A stretch of 24,745 bases of DNA from Pelargonium nanum (GCA_036897485.1 JAYMTF010001269.1:1-24745), one strand, 5' to 3'; shown: positions 9,444 through 21,037, counted from the stretch's first letter. The notes: generated from the letters alone by a model not told the origin. Translations and numbers: made by a program.

Positions 9444-12400
9444 GAGGAGGCTACCTCTTCCGTTCAAATAGATTGTACATATTTTTATCAATAAAAACAT
9501 TATTCTAATTGTTTCTCTTTCCGCGTCACAATGATTATGAGTAAATAAAAACGTAAGCTCTCCTTTATGTAATTATCTTTTAACGTGTTTATGACGTTGT
9601 AGATATGTATTAGCTTTTTACCAATGACCATATAGAAGGCACACATTTATAATGGACGCTTATTTATATTATAGTAGAATGTTATATGCAAAATGATTGA
9701 TCCAGGTAAGCCTAGGTAGCTCAAACCGACAAATCCAATCAATAACTGAAAGACCAAATTAAGGTATGTGTCCAAATATGAGTGACCCAACTCATCATAT
9801 ATAAATAAATGGGAGCTTGATGATCATAATGGGTACCCTCCAAAACAAAATGTCTCCTTTCCTCCTCCAATCATAAAAATATTCTATATCCCACATTAAA
9901 TTGAAGAACAATGTAGAAATATATTAGTGTGGTTGCAGAGGATAAGGTTTGTTTACAAATGGATGGACCATTATATCTATATTCATCAACACTGTCTTCA
10001 ATTCAATTTCATATACTATATATTCAGAAAGTTCTCAATATTTATTTATATTCATCATCATGATATCGGAAAGTGAATTACGAGCAAATAAAAAAAAATA
10101 CTCCATTTTATATATTTATCTATCTTTTTCTTTCTGATAATGTGTGGGGCTGTGATCGATCTTCTGAAAAATCAAAATATTCTTTGTTGTTATTTTTATT
10201 TGATGATTTGGTGGAGGGAGGAGAGTGGTGCAAACATCCTCAGATGTCCAACTTTTGGTTTGGTCCCATGAGCAACTATGATATACCACCTAGCTATACT
10301 GATAATACCCATCTGTAGTGTAGTAGTGTATGTGGTTTTTATCCATGATTGGAAGAGAGAACACAAACCTAGAATATGTTTTTTTTAGTGGCAAGTAACA
10401 AGAGACAATTGAAGTGTTGAGTTGTGTATTAATTTCCATCCACAAGATCCATAAAAAGTTTTGGGGTCCAAAACATGAAAGAAATGGAGCACGAAGGAAC
10501 CACGCCAGCCTGCTGTCACCATACTACCATGCTTAAGTCACTTCGGTGTCACATTCAAATTATAGTGCAACTTTCATGTTTCAGTTTCATATGAGATCCT
10601 ACGTTCGAGTTATAGAAAATGCATGTACGTTAAACATATAACATATATAGAAGGGAGAGTTATGTTGTTTTTATAGTTATTATAATTCCAAATTGAAATT
10701 AGTGTAGTATGACTTAAAAGTGTTATTTTGTGTTGTTTGTGAACTCATTCTTAAAAGTGTTATATATGACATTGGTTCAAATCTAATTTGAATAAGAATG
10801 AAAGAATAATATTTATTTATATTGTTTTATCTTTTGTATTTATATCACAAGCATGAATAATCCTGTTCAGCACCAAGTCACCAGCGCACCAAACATGTTA
10901 AGCGTAATTTAAATTTAGTATGAAAAAAAGTTGTTGAATGTGAGGTGCGTGTATCGCATGTTCCTTCCTCGTATCAATATATTAACGTCTTCATGAATAT
11001 TTTCCTTCTTTACTTTTTACAGATTTCATATTCAGTTTGCATAACGGCGACACTTATGTTCCAACTGTGAGGGTGTGTAGATAAAATTGTTACTATTTAA
11101 ATACTCCTCTTGTAATTGGATTTGTACTTCATTTAAACAAATGAAATACAATTGAATCCAAAAGAAAGATTGCAGTTCTACTTGATTAAAGACAGAATTA
11201 TCTTATAAGGAAGAACATGAGATAAATATACATAGATCAGAGTATGAAAGAAAATACAAATACATACATATATATATACACACATACTATTTTAAACTTC
11301 AATTATTAATTAATTTGCATTCTCTTTTAAACAAATCTCATGTAATAATGAGCTGTAGAGTTTAGATTAAGAATTTGGTGATTTGAATTTTAGCATGACA
11401 TATATGTACATTTATATAAAAGAAAAAATGAACAAACTGATGATTGAATATAAGTTGATTGATCATGATTAAAAAAAAGAAAGTAATTAAGCTTTATATA
11501 TTAATTAAGAAGATAAAATAGATGTGAGAGAGGGACCCAAAATCCACTAAGGGCGTGGGAGACACACCGGCCTATGATTCGGCAACCGCCCCAGTTTCTG
11601 CATTCTTTATAACCATAATCCATTTCTGTTCATCATCTTCATTGACACTGCTACTACACTATTCTATACTATGCCCATCTATCTTCTTTAACACATCAAA
11701 AGCGAAAAGAGATAGCTAAAAAGTGGATGACAAATCATTTTTTCATGACCAAAAAACTATTTGCCAACCTCCAAAACATCCCAAGAAGTGATGAGAAAAA
11801 TATAAAAGATTCTTTTTTAAAACAAAGTTGGGGGTTCATCTCCTTTCTCTGTGTTCCACTACTCTCTCTCTCTCTCTAAATTTGTAGTATATCCTTCTAT
11901 ATATCATGCAATCATTGTTTATTGGGCCTCTCCTTTTCATGAATATTTATAGTTTAATACTGCATTTTCCCCTTTTTAGTAGGTTTATACTAGAATATTA
12001 CTGTTCTTTAACTTTTAAATTTGCTCTGATGAATTAATAATAAAAATTGCTTGAGCATTTGTTTAATTTTATTGTTTTTAGTTCTTGTGGAATTTATTAT
12101 GTACCATGATCTGCATTATATTTTATCCACCAACTTTTACCAATATATTATCCGCCAACATATCCAATTTCATATCATGAATTCCTAAAAGCAAAACAAT
12201 GAGCACGCATATTTTATTTTAGAAAAATACTTTTTCTGGTTTATATGAAATATAAGCAATATAGGTAAATTTATCTTTTTGTCTCTCCATCCCGGCCCTC
12301 TTTTGTTTTCTTCTTTTGGATGGATACGTGATGGACTATTTACGTTATGCTGACATGCATTGTGGTAATAAATTTATTAGAACTAGATGTTAGCTAGTGA

Positions 12401-12932
12401 ACTTGAAAAAGGCATGATAATGATGATTCACGGTGAGACTTGAATTTAGATCTTGCTAATCATGCTAAAGTTTACGTGAAATACTTCTTGTTTTTCTTTC
12501 AAATTTCAATTGATGTGAAAAAGATCATGATGATTGTCACATTTCATTTCTTGGGACAACACTTTCTACTCATAATCATGTGTTGTAACAAATTTTTGAA
12601 ATATTAATTAAGTTATTTTTTTTATCAGCAAAAATACCTCGTATATTGATTAAAGATTTCGAGAAGAGATCAGGGTACAAAGTACAAACACCCGAGAAAA
12701 CTAAAGACAGAACAGTGCAAAAGATATTAGTGAAATTTCAAGCATAAATATTATCTTTGTGAAAAAATAAAAGAAATTGTGTATCGAATAATATATAGTT
12801 TTAGTTTAGAAATGCTAGTAACTCCCGTAAAAAAAATGCTAGTAACTAACTTTTTAAAAGAAACATGACATTTATCCTAAAATGAATAAAGTGTATGTTA
12901 TGATATGTAAAAAAAAAGTCTAATTCCTTTGG
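9444..12932. other. Long AT-rich intergenic region
   Basis: No protein gene is supported; open frames at 9949-10137 and 10073-10318 are compositionally AT-driven. Within it, 11520-11880 looks promoter- or leader-like (listed separately). A T-rich then A-rich stretch at about 12610-12720, with the phrase GGGTACAAAGTACAAAC, resembles degraded retroelement 3' ends. A 14-bp unit AAATGCTAGTAACT occurs twice, at 12810-12823 and 12834-12847. Confidence 0.4.
11520..11880 (+). promoter_or_regulatory. Promoter-like stretch with TATA and (CT)8 tract
   Basis: A locally less AT-rich block (about 11530-11600) is followed by TTTATAAC at 11606-11613, then about 90 nt of pyrimidine-rich, leader-like DNA, and an uninterrupted (CT)8 at 11862-11877. 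Pyrimidine tracts are common near plant transcription starts and in 5' leaders. No ORF or known microRNA follows, so the transcript, if any, is unidentified. Confidence 0.22.
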
Positions 12933-13288
12933 AAAAATGTTCAAATTATTTATGAACTGTCCGGTTCGTGCCATTTTAGTCCCTCAACTATCAAATGAGT
13001 CAATTTAGTACATAGATTATTCGAACGAGCCATTTAAGGGCATTCCGTCAAATTTGTTAACGAAACCGTGAAAAATACAATTTAAAAAAATTTAAAAATT
13101 TCACGTCATCACGATTTAACGGAGTCCATCAGTGTATTAGACAAAATATCCTTAAATGACGCGATTTTTGAAATCGTTTGGACTAAAATGACTCGTTCAA
13201 ATAACCTATGGACTAAATTGGTTCGTTTGATAGTTGAGATACTAAAATAACACGAACTCGATAGTTCATAGACTATTTGAACATTTTT
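12933..13288. mobile_element. Fold-back MITE with long terminal inverted repeats (MULE-like)
   Basis: The left arm from 12933 and the right arm ending at 13288 are inverted copies of each other over about 100 bp with scattered mismatches. Paired stretches include AAAAATGTTCAAAT at the ends, and TTTTAGTCCCTCAACTATCA on the left against TTTTAGTATCTCAACTATCA read inward from the right. The core (about 13036-13180) is AT-rich with no ORF. Flanks AATTCCTTT (left) and GATTCTTTT (right) could be a diverged 9-bp target duplication as in Mutator-like elements. It is non-autonomous. Confidence 0.7.
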
Positions 13289-14060
13289 CTGATTCTTTTT
13301 AATTTTATAATTAAGAATATGAGCTTAGCTTAACAATGTACAACACCAATAGTGCTTAGGTGTAACTGCATAGTACCGTAGTTTGGTAGAAGTAGGACCT
13401 TTATTTGCACTATAATGGGGAGGCAATATAAGACACAAGTGCAGAGCCAAGTGTCAAGCAAATACAAGATGAGGAGCAATTGCAAATTTGCAATGCCACC
13501 ATAAAGTTGCATTTCCTAATCATATCCAAGGATTTGGTGATTGCGATGTTATAAGCTAGTGCACAGATTCTGTTCGGTGTGAACTCATGTACCTCATCAT
13601 TTCACTTCTCCTCCGACTACTTCTTGTTTTTCAGTGTTGACTTCAGTGGGTAGACTCAGTCAATTGCAGTTGCAGCAGTGTATCAGCTGTGAGCCATTCT
13701 TGAACCCGCGTCTTCTTTTTCACGCGTTTTTTACCGGCGAGTGGAAGAGTGGACCCACAACATCTCACAGTTCTTCAATTCGCCACCACAATTATGTACT
13801 TACTAGTCCTCGAGGGTTGGCACCTTGACGCGCTATATCTGACGCGCCACTTGTGTTTGTGGGCCTTGGCATGGCTCATGGGCCTAGAGACAACGAGATC
13901 ACTTTTGTTGTTTTAAGGATGTGTGTTGGAACAGTTACTATTTTGTCAGTGGGTCTGTTTGACTTCGTAGAGCTCATCTCATCTCACCGTATGCAAAGCC
14001 ACTCGGGATCTGCTGAGGGAACCGTAGAAAAGCAGTGGTGGGTGTGGTCAGAGAATGACG

Positions 14061-14089
14061 CGCATGATGCGTTGATCCAACATCATGCG
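14061..14089. repeat. Perfect 9-bp inverted repeat
   Basis: CGCATGATG at 14061-14069 pairs with CATCATGCG at 14081-14089 across an 11-nt spacer, within which TTG and CAA can also pair. The near-palindrome could bind a dimeric factor or extrude as a cruciform. It lies at the right end of the CpG-rich island. Confidence 0.8.
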
Positions 14090-14106
14090 GTGGGGACCAA
14101 ACCCCA

Positions 14107-14127
14107 AACCATTAACCATTAACCATT
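14107..14127. repeat. Heptamer tandem repeat, (AACCATT)3
   Basis: Three perfect tandem copies of AACCATT, 21 bp, lie at the right edge of the CpG-rich island. It is not the plant telomere repeat (TTTAGGG/CCCTAAA). Confidence 0.85.
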
Positions 14128-14150
14128 AATTCAAGACGCTTTCTTGATTG

Positions 14151-17100
14151 ATCACCCGCAAACAATACGGTGAATGAAAAATGATTAATGTATCAAATTT
14201 TATACAAAATGTCATGACAATATATGTGGTGTATATATTTTTGAGTTTACTATTAGGTTTCAACAAATAATAAGATCTTGATATATATAATATTATCACT
14301 CTTTCATGAACTTTTGCCGCAGAGCATTTGGTTTATAAGATATAATAAACAACGATACGATAAGAAAGTTATTTCTAAAATAATTGATGTGTTATACTAT
14401 TAGTTGACACTATTTTATACAAATATTATTTTTATAACATTTGAGACATATAACATTCCTTACAGTGGAATTCGTCACCGTGCTTCAACAGTTTTGCAAT
14501 TATCAGTCTGTTTACAGCATATCGCGCGTCCCAAATTGTTTGAATTGAGAGAATAATATTGAGATGCAAAAAAAGTTTATTCAAAAATATTCTTTCAATA
14601 TATAACAATAACTTTAAACCATTATAGGAGTTCATTTACGTATGTTGTTTTAAATTTTTTAATACATTTGACAAATGATACAAAGGAAAACTTGCGTTAG
14701 GACAATACTCTATATATGTATAGGAAATAAATAAATGCAGTATCAATTTAGGGTCAAATAGTATGTTTGAAGTTTTGGATGAATAATTGAGAAAGGTGAC
14801 ATGAGAATTGTGTGCATGCAAATTGAAGAGTACGCTACACAATAGTGTGAAGAAAAAAGAGTGTGAATGCGTTAACTTAGTCGAAAGATTCATATGAGTG
14901 GTCCAATAAAAACGGCAAGTGATATATGTTCATATTTATACCATCGTATCCAATTGTGTCTTGTCTACCATGAATTGTAAGCGAATGTGTGTATTTTGAA
15001 TTCAATATGTATAAGTTGGAAGTTGGAGTTCCACAAAAGAACACAACTCACTATCTTTGAATGCTTCCATATTTATACACAATTAAATTTTAATAGTATC
15101 AAATGTTATTTAAGGGTTTAAATCATTGTTAGTCCTTCAACTATTCGTAAATTAAAGTATCGTCCACAATCAAACTGAATGCACTAGTTTTATCATCATT
15201 TTCGATCTTCACAGCTTCAAAGACTTGAAATACATCAGAGTCCACCACAAAAAAAACTTACAACAAAGAAATACAGAACAAAACTTTCAACTCGGAAGAC
15301 ATACCGCAACATCTTCTAAAGGAGTAAAAACAAACTTTAAACAGACAAAAAAAAACTAACTTATAAAATACAGTATAAAACAGAAAAACGTGAAAAGAAT
15401 CAATATATCCGTAGTAAACATATTCTTACTAACTAACCAATAATTGAGGTGGAGATGATAATACGGCGTCTGCAAGTGGATCGAAAGACTAGATGAGTCA
15501 GTAGTGATGATGAAAACAACGAATGAACAAGACTAATCATGTCGAATATGCTAAATCTGCGTTTACTTGATAGAAGTAATACGTGTAAAAACTATTGAAC
15601 CACCGACAAATGAGATCGACGGTGATTCAATAATTTTTTTTCGAAGCATTAACGATGACGTCTAATTATTAGAGAGAAGAGAAAAAGAGAGGGTGATGTA
15701 AAATTATTATAGCACTTCATTTATAGTTATTACATGATATTTTAAGCAATTAATTTAAGCGCCAAATGGGGACGAGAAACATGAATATTATAACATAGTT
15801 GAGTGGGAGGTGGTGATTGAGGTGAATTTACACAAGATAGATACGGTTGGGCCCTTGTCATTGTTACTCGTAGTATACGGTATTAGATTACACGACAAAG
15901 CAATCTTTGTAATCTTTAGCAAGCAAAAGCATAATAACAATCATAAACATAATTAATTGCAATTATATTATAAAATTAAAGTGCCAAAATTGTAAACAGG
16001 ATCAATTCAGGTAATGAAGTAAGCTAGCTTTGCCAATATAAACAATTATCCAAATTTTTGGTCGATTAATTTAACGAACAGATCAACTCACTCATTATAT
16101 TTAGTTGATCGATAAAATAAAGTGTCTTTTTTCAATGGTTTCAGATACAAAAATCTTCTTTCTATTTTCACCTTCTTTTGCCAGTGTTGTAGAGCGTAAA
16201 GGAGATTTTAGTATGATTTTACAAATTAAAAGTTTTTTTTTTTCTGGCTGCTTATTTATCCTACATGACACCTATTTTTGGATGTTTATTTAGATTTTAT
16301 TTATTTATAATAATGTTTATGTAGTTTTTTTTTTAAACAATAATGTCTATGTAGTTAACATAGGGCAATGTCTTAATCCCCATGTTTTGACTAGTTGTCT
16401 TAACTCCAACTAGAGAGCTGCGTCTTACCAAAAATCAATTAGATACAGAACATGATTTAAAATATTTGGTTAATTAAATAATTGATTAGTACCCGCAGTT
16501 CAAAAGCAATTTACTAACTACTCGTCCTATTTTTTATAGAAAATTTCAAAGTCCAATTGGTTTTTCTAGTGTAAAGTTTGCGTCAATTTTTGACCAGAGA
16601 AGAGGCCATAAATAATTTTGCCTCTGATAATAACTTTCTAACCTTTCTCAATATCGATTTCACATCTGATATCAAACTACAATGCACAAATAAGTATAAA
16701 AAAACAAGATTCACAAGGGTTTGTTTATATTAGTTTTAAAATAGATTAAGACATATTGAGTTTTTTTTACTGTTCTTCATAACTGTGTAATTACATTTGC
16801 ACATTGAATATTCTTTTACTTATAAATTGAAATACACACATACACACTTACTTATATGTTACTGAATAAGTTTTCACCAACTTAATAATGAGGTTTAATG
16901 GTGTCATTAATATTTGACAAATGCACTATTTTTTTGACCCCTGACAAATCCTTTAGTATTATTATTATTTGTATTTTTGGAGAAAATTTCCGTTTTGAAG
17001 AATTAAAAGTTGGATATATATGGAGACGGTCCTTCTCTGAAGCAACGTATGGTTAAAGAATTATGCAATACTTCTACATCTTGGATTATAATATTAACAT

Positions 17101-17855
17101 GTGATATGTTTGCAATGTCAACCTATGTCATTGTTGAAGACCAAAAATATTTATCTAAAAAAGAAATTGTCAAGGCTTTGAAAATTTGAATCACTGCTTT
17201 AACTTTGAACTAAGCTGAGTGATTTTCATATAAGAAAGATATGATTTTTAATATGATCAATATAAAGTCAAGAACTTATAATATAACTTAATTAAGCAAG
17301 AACGACTTAGTAATTACTATTTTTTTGGACTAATTCTCACTTCACAACTTAAAGTCACTTTTTTTAAGCTACCATGTAATAAAACACTAATGACAATTGA
17401 CAATGACTTACGAATCTTGGACCAAGACAATAGATGTAAAACGTTTTGAATAACACGTTAAAGAATATAAATGATTTGAGCTACACAAAAAGCATTATAC
17501 AGCTTTTGTGTTGTCAAATAAAAAATAACGAAGAAAAAGCAGTGAGCCTTTACAAAAGGCTAATTTGCGCATGCAAAGCAGATGGATATGAATTCGAAAC
17601 AAAAAGAAAATAATACCAGTAACAAATAGACCAAGTGGGTCACACAGAGTCCATAGAAATAGCAAATCCACAGCACTTGAATATACATTTTACGAGTTTA
17701 TTTACAGATCTTATTATATAAAATTAAAAATTTATCCGACAAATCAGAGATGGGGTTCTCCCGGATTCTTGATTTCTTTCTTCTTATTCTCTTTCATTTT
17801 TTGATAAAAAAAAAACTAAAAATACAAAGATCGAAACCACTTGAAAATTGAAGAT
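14151..17855. other. Long AT-rich intergenic region downstream of MYB
   Basis: No supported gene; open frames here (for example 14432-14635, 14636-14893, 16105-16293) show no domain. A stretch at 15112-15175 (GGTTTAAATCATTGTTAGTC and following) resembles one end of a fold-back DNA element, but no partner end was found. A hairpin with 11 of 12 arm pairs lies at 15594-15605 and 15620-15631. A short unit around AATAATGTYTATGTAGTT is duplicated at 16308-16325 and 16340-16356. 17400-17855 includes the MYB 3' flank. Confidence 0.4.
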
Positions 17856-19342
17856 TCACAAGAGACCATAAGCCCAGGATGATTCTTGATCCAACACCAT
17901 TGTCTGGTACTGATTGAGAGATGGATCATCTACAGTACTTTGCTTTCTGTCAACATCATCATCATCATTGATCAACGCATCCAAATTGCTGATGAACTCA
18001 TCATTCCACAAATTACCCTCCAAGCTGTTGTTGCAGTGATCATAATTATAATAAGCTGGCCAATCAAAATCTGGAAACTGCAAGTAGTCTTCAAGAAACT
18101 TATTGGTCGAGCCCTCAGAAGAGAAACAAGACGAGGACGAAGAGGTTGATGATGACGTGGCTGGAGCTGAAATGTTATTAGGATTAATCAAGATTTCATG
18201 AGGCTCAATCAGAGGCACCTCATCTGTGCAGAACCCATTATTCATGATCTCTAATGAGCCTTCATCGTCGTCATTATCATCATCCAATGTGCTTATAATT
18301 TTTTCAAGGTTCATGATCTCTGTTTCTTCTATGTGTTCTTGAGCACCACTACTAGTAGTGATGGTTGACTCTGGAGAAGGAGAAGCAGAGGATTGGTGTT
18401 TTGGGGTTTGATCAATGTGATGATCAGGAGAAGAAGATAGGGGCTTGTGGGTTAGTGGGTCAATGCCCATTTTCCTGAGTTTCTTCTTGATGTGGGTGTT
18501 CCAGTGATTCTTGATCTCATTGTCGGTCCGACCGGGGAGATGTGAAGCAATCTTGGACCATCTGCAAAATTCAACCTTTTCAACTTCAGTGAAATGAAAC
18601 TATTACACCTAATGTGAAATGACATGATCAAATCAGTTTTGGTAATGATAACATGACAAGGCCTGTAATTCCTGAATATCTATTGGTTCAAGAAATTGTA
18701 CTTTGGTGGAGGGGGACCCACCAAGTCCCCTCTCTGTTCTTGGTGAATTGAGAAGTTGGTGGAAATAGGGATGATGAGAATGAGCTACCCTTTAATTAAT
18801 TAGGCATAATTTGTGGAGGCAAAAGCAATGGATTGGCCTGAACAACAGAACAGAAGAGAAAAGAACAAAGCAAGAGATATGTAAGGACCTATTGCCAAGT
18901 TGAGCATGAAGATCAATGACCATTTGCTCTTCATTATCTGATAAAAGGCCTCTCTTCAAGTCTGGCCTCAGATAGTTTGTCCATCTCAGTCTGCAACTTT
19001 TCCCACACCTCAACAGTCCTGCAATCAAACCATATATACCACCATCAGTCACAAAATTAACTTACTAGTAACCTTTTCCTACATGTTTTTTACTTTCCCA
19101 GTTATTTTCTTTACTTTATCAGTAAATAATGAACCCATTTGAGAAAAAAGCTTGCTTTTTGTTCTGGTTTTGAAGAAGCAAAAGAAGAAGAAGAAGATGG
19201 AATAGAGACCTGCAAGCTTAGGAACAGCTCTCCAACAGCATTGGCCATTGGTGAGAATGAAGTTGATGAGTTTCTTGTCTTCATCAGCAGTCCATGGCCC
19301 TTTCTTCAACCCTACTTTGTCACAGCATGGTTGTCTTCCCAT
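17856..19342 (-). CDS. MYB20/43-like: R2R3-MYB transcription factor, MYB20/MYB43-like (subgroup 8), three exons
   Basis: Nuclear DNA-binding regulator. In Arabidopsis the related MYB20, MYB42, MYB43 and MYB85 activate lignin and phenylalanine genes during secondary-wall formation; that role is inferred here by similarity. Exons on the - strand: 19342-19210 (133 nt), 19018-18889 (130 nt), 18561-17856 (706 nt). The first two lengths are the standard R2R3-MYB ones, and the protein is 322 aa. It starts [18 protein letters not shown]2 has Trp17, Trp37 and Trp57; R3 has Leu70 in place of the first Trp, then Trp89 and Trp108. The conserved [20 protein letters not shown] follows, then [10 protein letters not shown]. 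The bHLH-binding signature is incomplete (Gln84 where Arg/Lys is expected). The C-terminus is acidic ([12 protein letters not shown]) and Ser-rich, fitting an activation domain. An upstream in-frame ATG at 19363 would add MKRKRKK; 19342 matches the family start. The intron 2 donor GTCCTT is weak. Confidence 0.97.
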
Positions 19343-19537
19343 CTTCTTCCTCTTCCTCTTCACTACTACAAGTACTGTACTTGATCTGTATATATATTTG
19401 TATCTTCAAAGCCAAAGAAGAACAAGAAACAAGAAACACAGAGACAGAGAGATACAAATTACAATACAACTCAAGCTAGCTAGCTAGACTAGGTAGAATG
19501 TAACAAACACCACCACCTTCACCTTCATATATAAATT

Positions 19538-19545
19538 TATTTATA
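19538..19545 (-). promoter_or_regulatory. TATA box of the MYB gene
   Basis: TATAAATA on the - strand lies about 195 nt upstream of the ATG at 19342, implying a leader of about 165 nt. That leader would include a GCTAGCTAGCTAG run near 19475-19488. Several other AT-rich TATA-like stretches occur at 19526-19562, so the exact element is uncertain. Confidence 0.45.
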
Positions 19546-19630
19546 TAATTATATATTATATTTTTCTTTTCTTTTTCAAGGGAGAGAGTAGAGTATGCTT
19601 TTCTAGTGTTTTCTTGCTGTATACTGTGTA

Positions 19631-19674
19631 CACGTGTTCATCAACCAGGGGACGCGTACCACACGTGCGACGTC
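19631..19674 (-). promoter_or_regulatory. G-box/ACGT cluster upstream of MYB
   Basis: Within 44 bp there are two perfect G-boxes CACGTG (19631-19636 and 19662-19667), a GACGTC C-box (19669-19674) and an ACGCGT (19652-19657). The cluster is about 90-130 bp upstream of the TATA box and suggests bZIP/bHLH control, for example by abscisic acid or light. The two G-boxes are 31 bp apart, about three helical turns, so they face the same side of the DNA. Confidence 0.6.
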
Positions 19675-19803
19675 TCAATCAGAAAGCGCCACCTCATCTG
19701 CCTCTCTCTTCTTTGCTTGTGTTTCAAGCGTGACAGTTTCATGGATCAGAAACAGAAACTAAACCCTCTCTTTACTTATTTATTTTTGGTGTTTTTGGAT
19801 TAG

Positions 19804-20372
19804 AAAATAATCTTTGTGGGTTATACTTAGACTGTATCATAAGTTCCATAAACTTGGGTACGAAGCATCATATATTTGTTCAGTTTCTTTCCATTTTTTC
19901 TCACACAATAAAATGGTCCATATTCTACGCTTCACCCTTTCCACAATCAAATAAATAAACAAAGAAAATAACATATGGAGGAGTTAACTATATATTTCAT
20001 GTCCAGTAGTTGAAAGCTACAGTTTTTGAATGTGATGCATGGTTTTCATATATATTGTATTTTCTCCAACTCATTTTTCATTTTTAAGGAATTTAATTTG
20101 GTCAATTACATCAAGCCCAATCATGGCATTATAAATATAATTACGCAAATTTATTATTTGTGGTACAAGATGGTTCTCCGGTACTATTATGTTTTAAGCA
20201 AGAAAAGGTGGCTTTTACTCCTTGGAGAAAAATATAGTTATTTGTAGAACATATTTGGGTCTGCACATATATTGATAAGTAAAGCATTTTGTAGTCACTT
20301 GATCATGATTATATTGTTAATATGATTGTTACTAATTTAATATAATCATTGAGATATTTGGATGTTCGGTAG
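19804..20372. other. Intergenic, AT-rich; nothing definite
   Basis: AT-rich DNA upstream of MYB. Open frames are short and show no domain. No clear element was recognised. Confidence 0.4.
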
Positions 20373-20941
20373 TATCATAGTTTTAGTTGTTTAACGATTG
20401 AAACTGTAAACCACAAAATTTCAAGTCTTGACAAAATATTGTACTATTGAAAACAATTTCAGCCATAAACGAACTTGTTACTTGTGCTAGTAGCATTAGT
20501 CACATAATTCCAAGAGATTTTTTCATAACTATAATTATTGAATAGACTATGTATGTCTTTCAGTACTTGCTTCTTTGATGTTTCATTTGTTAGCGTAAAT
20601 GATATATGTGACGTAAGACTGGCAGATATAAGTGTAAATGACGTGGTAGTAATATTATTTGAATATCTTAGTTTTAGCCGTTTAACGATTGAAAGTGTAA
20701 ACCACAGAATTTCAAGTCTTGACAAAATATTGTACTACTGAAAACAATTTCTGCCATAAACGAACTTGTTACTTGTGCTAGTAGCATTAGTCACATAATT
20801 CCAAGAGATTTTTTCATAAAACTATATGTATATCTCTCAGAGCTTGCTTCTTTGATGTTTCATTTGTTAGCGTAAATGATATATGTTACGTGAAACTGAC
20901 AGATATAAGTGTAAATGACGTGGTTGGTTATATTTTTTGAA
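20373..20941. repeat. Tandem duplication, two units of about 291 and 278 bp
   Basis: Unit 1 spans about 20373-20663 and unit 2 about 20664-20941. They align end to end at high identity with scattered substitutions. The main difference is a net 14-nt indel in the middle: unit 1 has extra sequence around 20527-20549. Long identical blocks include the one around AAACGAACTTGTTACTTGTG. Neither strand has a convincing gene; an 88-codon - strand frame spanning the junction (20725-20459) has no recognised domain. Confidence 0.9.
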
Positions 20942-21037
20942 TGTAAGAAATATCTTTATAAAAAAAAATATTTGAAAGAAGATGTTTATATATTTAATAA
21001 ATATGTGAATAGAGAATATATACACACACATATATAT

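Larger units (their letters stand above)
13606..14150. other. CpG-rich island with CGCG boxes; no identified gene
   Basis: This roughly 545-bp block is clearly richer in G+C and CpG than its surroundings. It holds five vCGCGb boxes, the CAMTA-type motif: CCGCGT 13706-13711, ACGCGT 13722-13727, and ACGCGC inside three TGACGCGC copies at 13826-13833, 13840-13847 and 14056-14063. Two open frames (13634-13828, 64 codons; 13853-14122, 89 codons) have no recognisable domain. It may be an unmethylated regulatory region, a promoter of an unseen transcript, or the remnant of a gene. Confidence 0.4.

Noticed and set aside
9886-9898. TATCCCACATTA resembling the plant snRNA upstream element (RTCCCACATCG).
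   Set aside because: The last positions differ, and the DNA downstream does not resemble the start of U1, U2 or U6 snRNA.
9949-10318. Two overlapping + strand frames of 62 and 81 codons.
   Set aside because: The Ile/Tyr/Phe-rich content follows the AT-rich composition. No domain, signal or conserved pattern is visible.
18500-18540. Possible miR858 target site in the MYB R3 repeat.
   Set aside because: By eye there are about six mismatches to the expected site, including near the cleavage position, which is too many to call.
19139-19487. Overlapping + strand frames opposite MYB exon 1.
   Set aside because: They are antisense to the MYB first exon and promoter and have no domain of their own.
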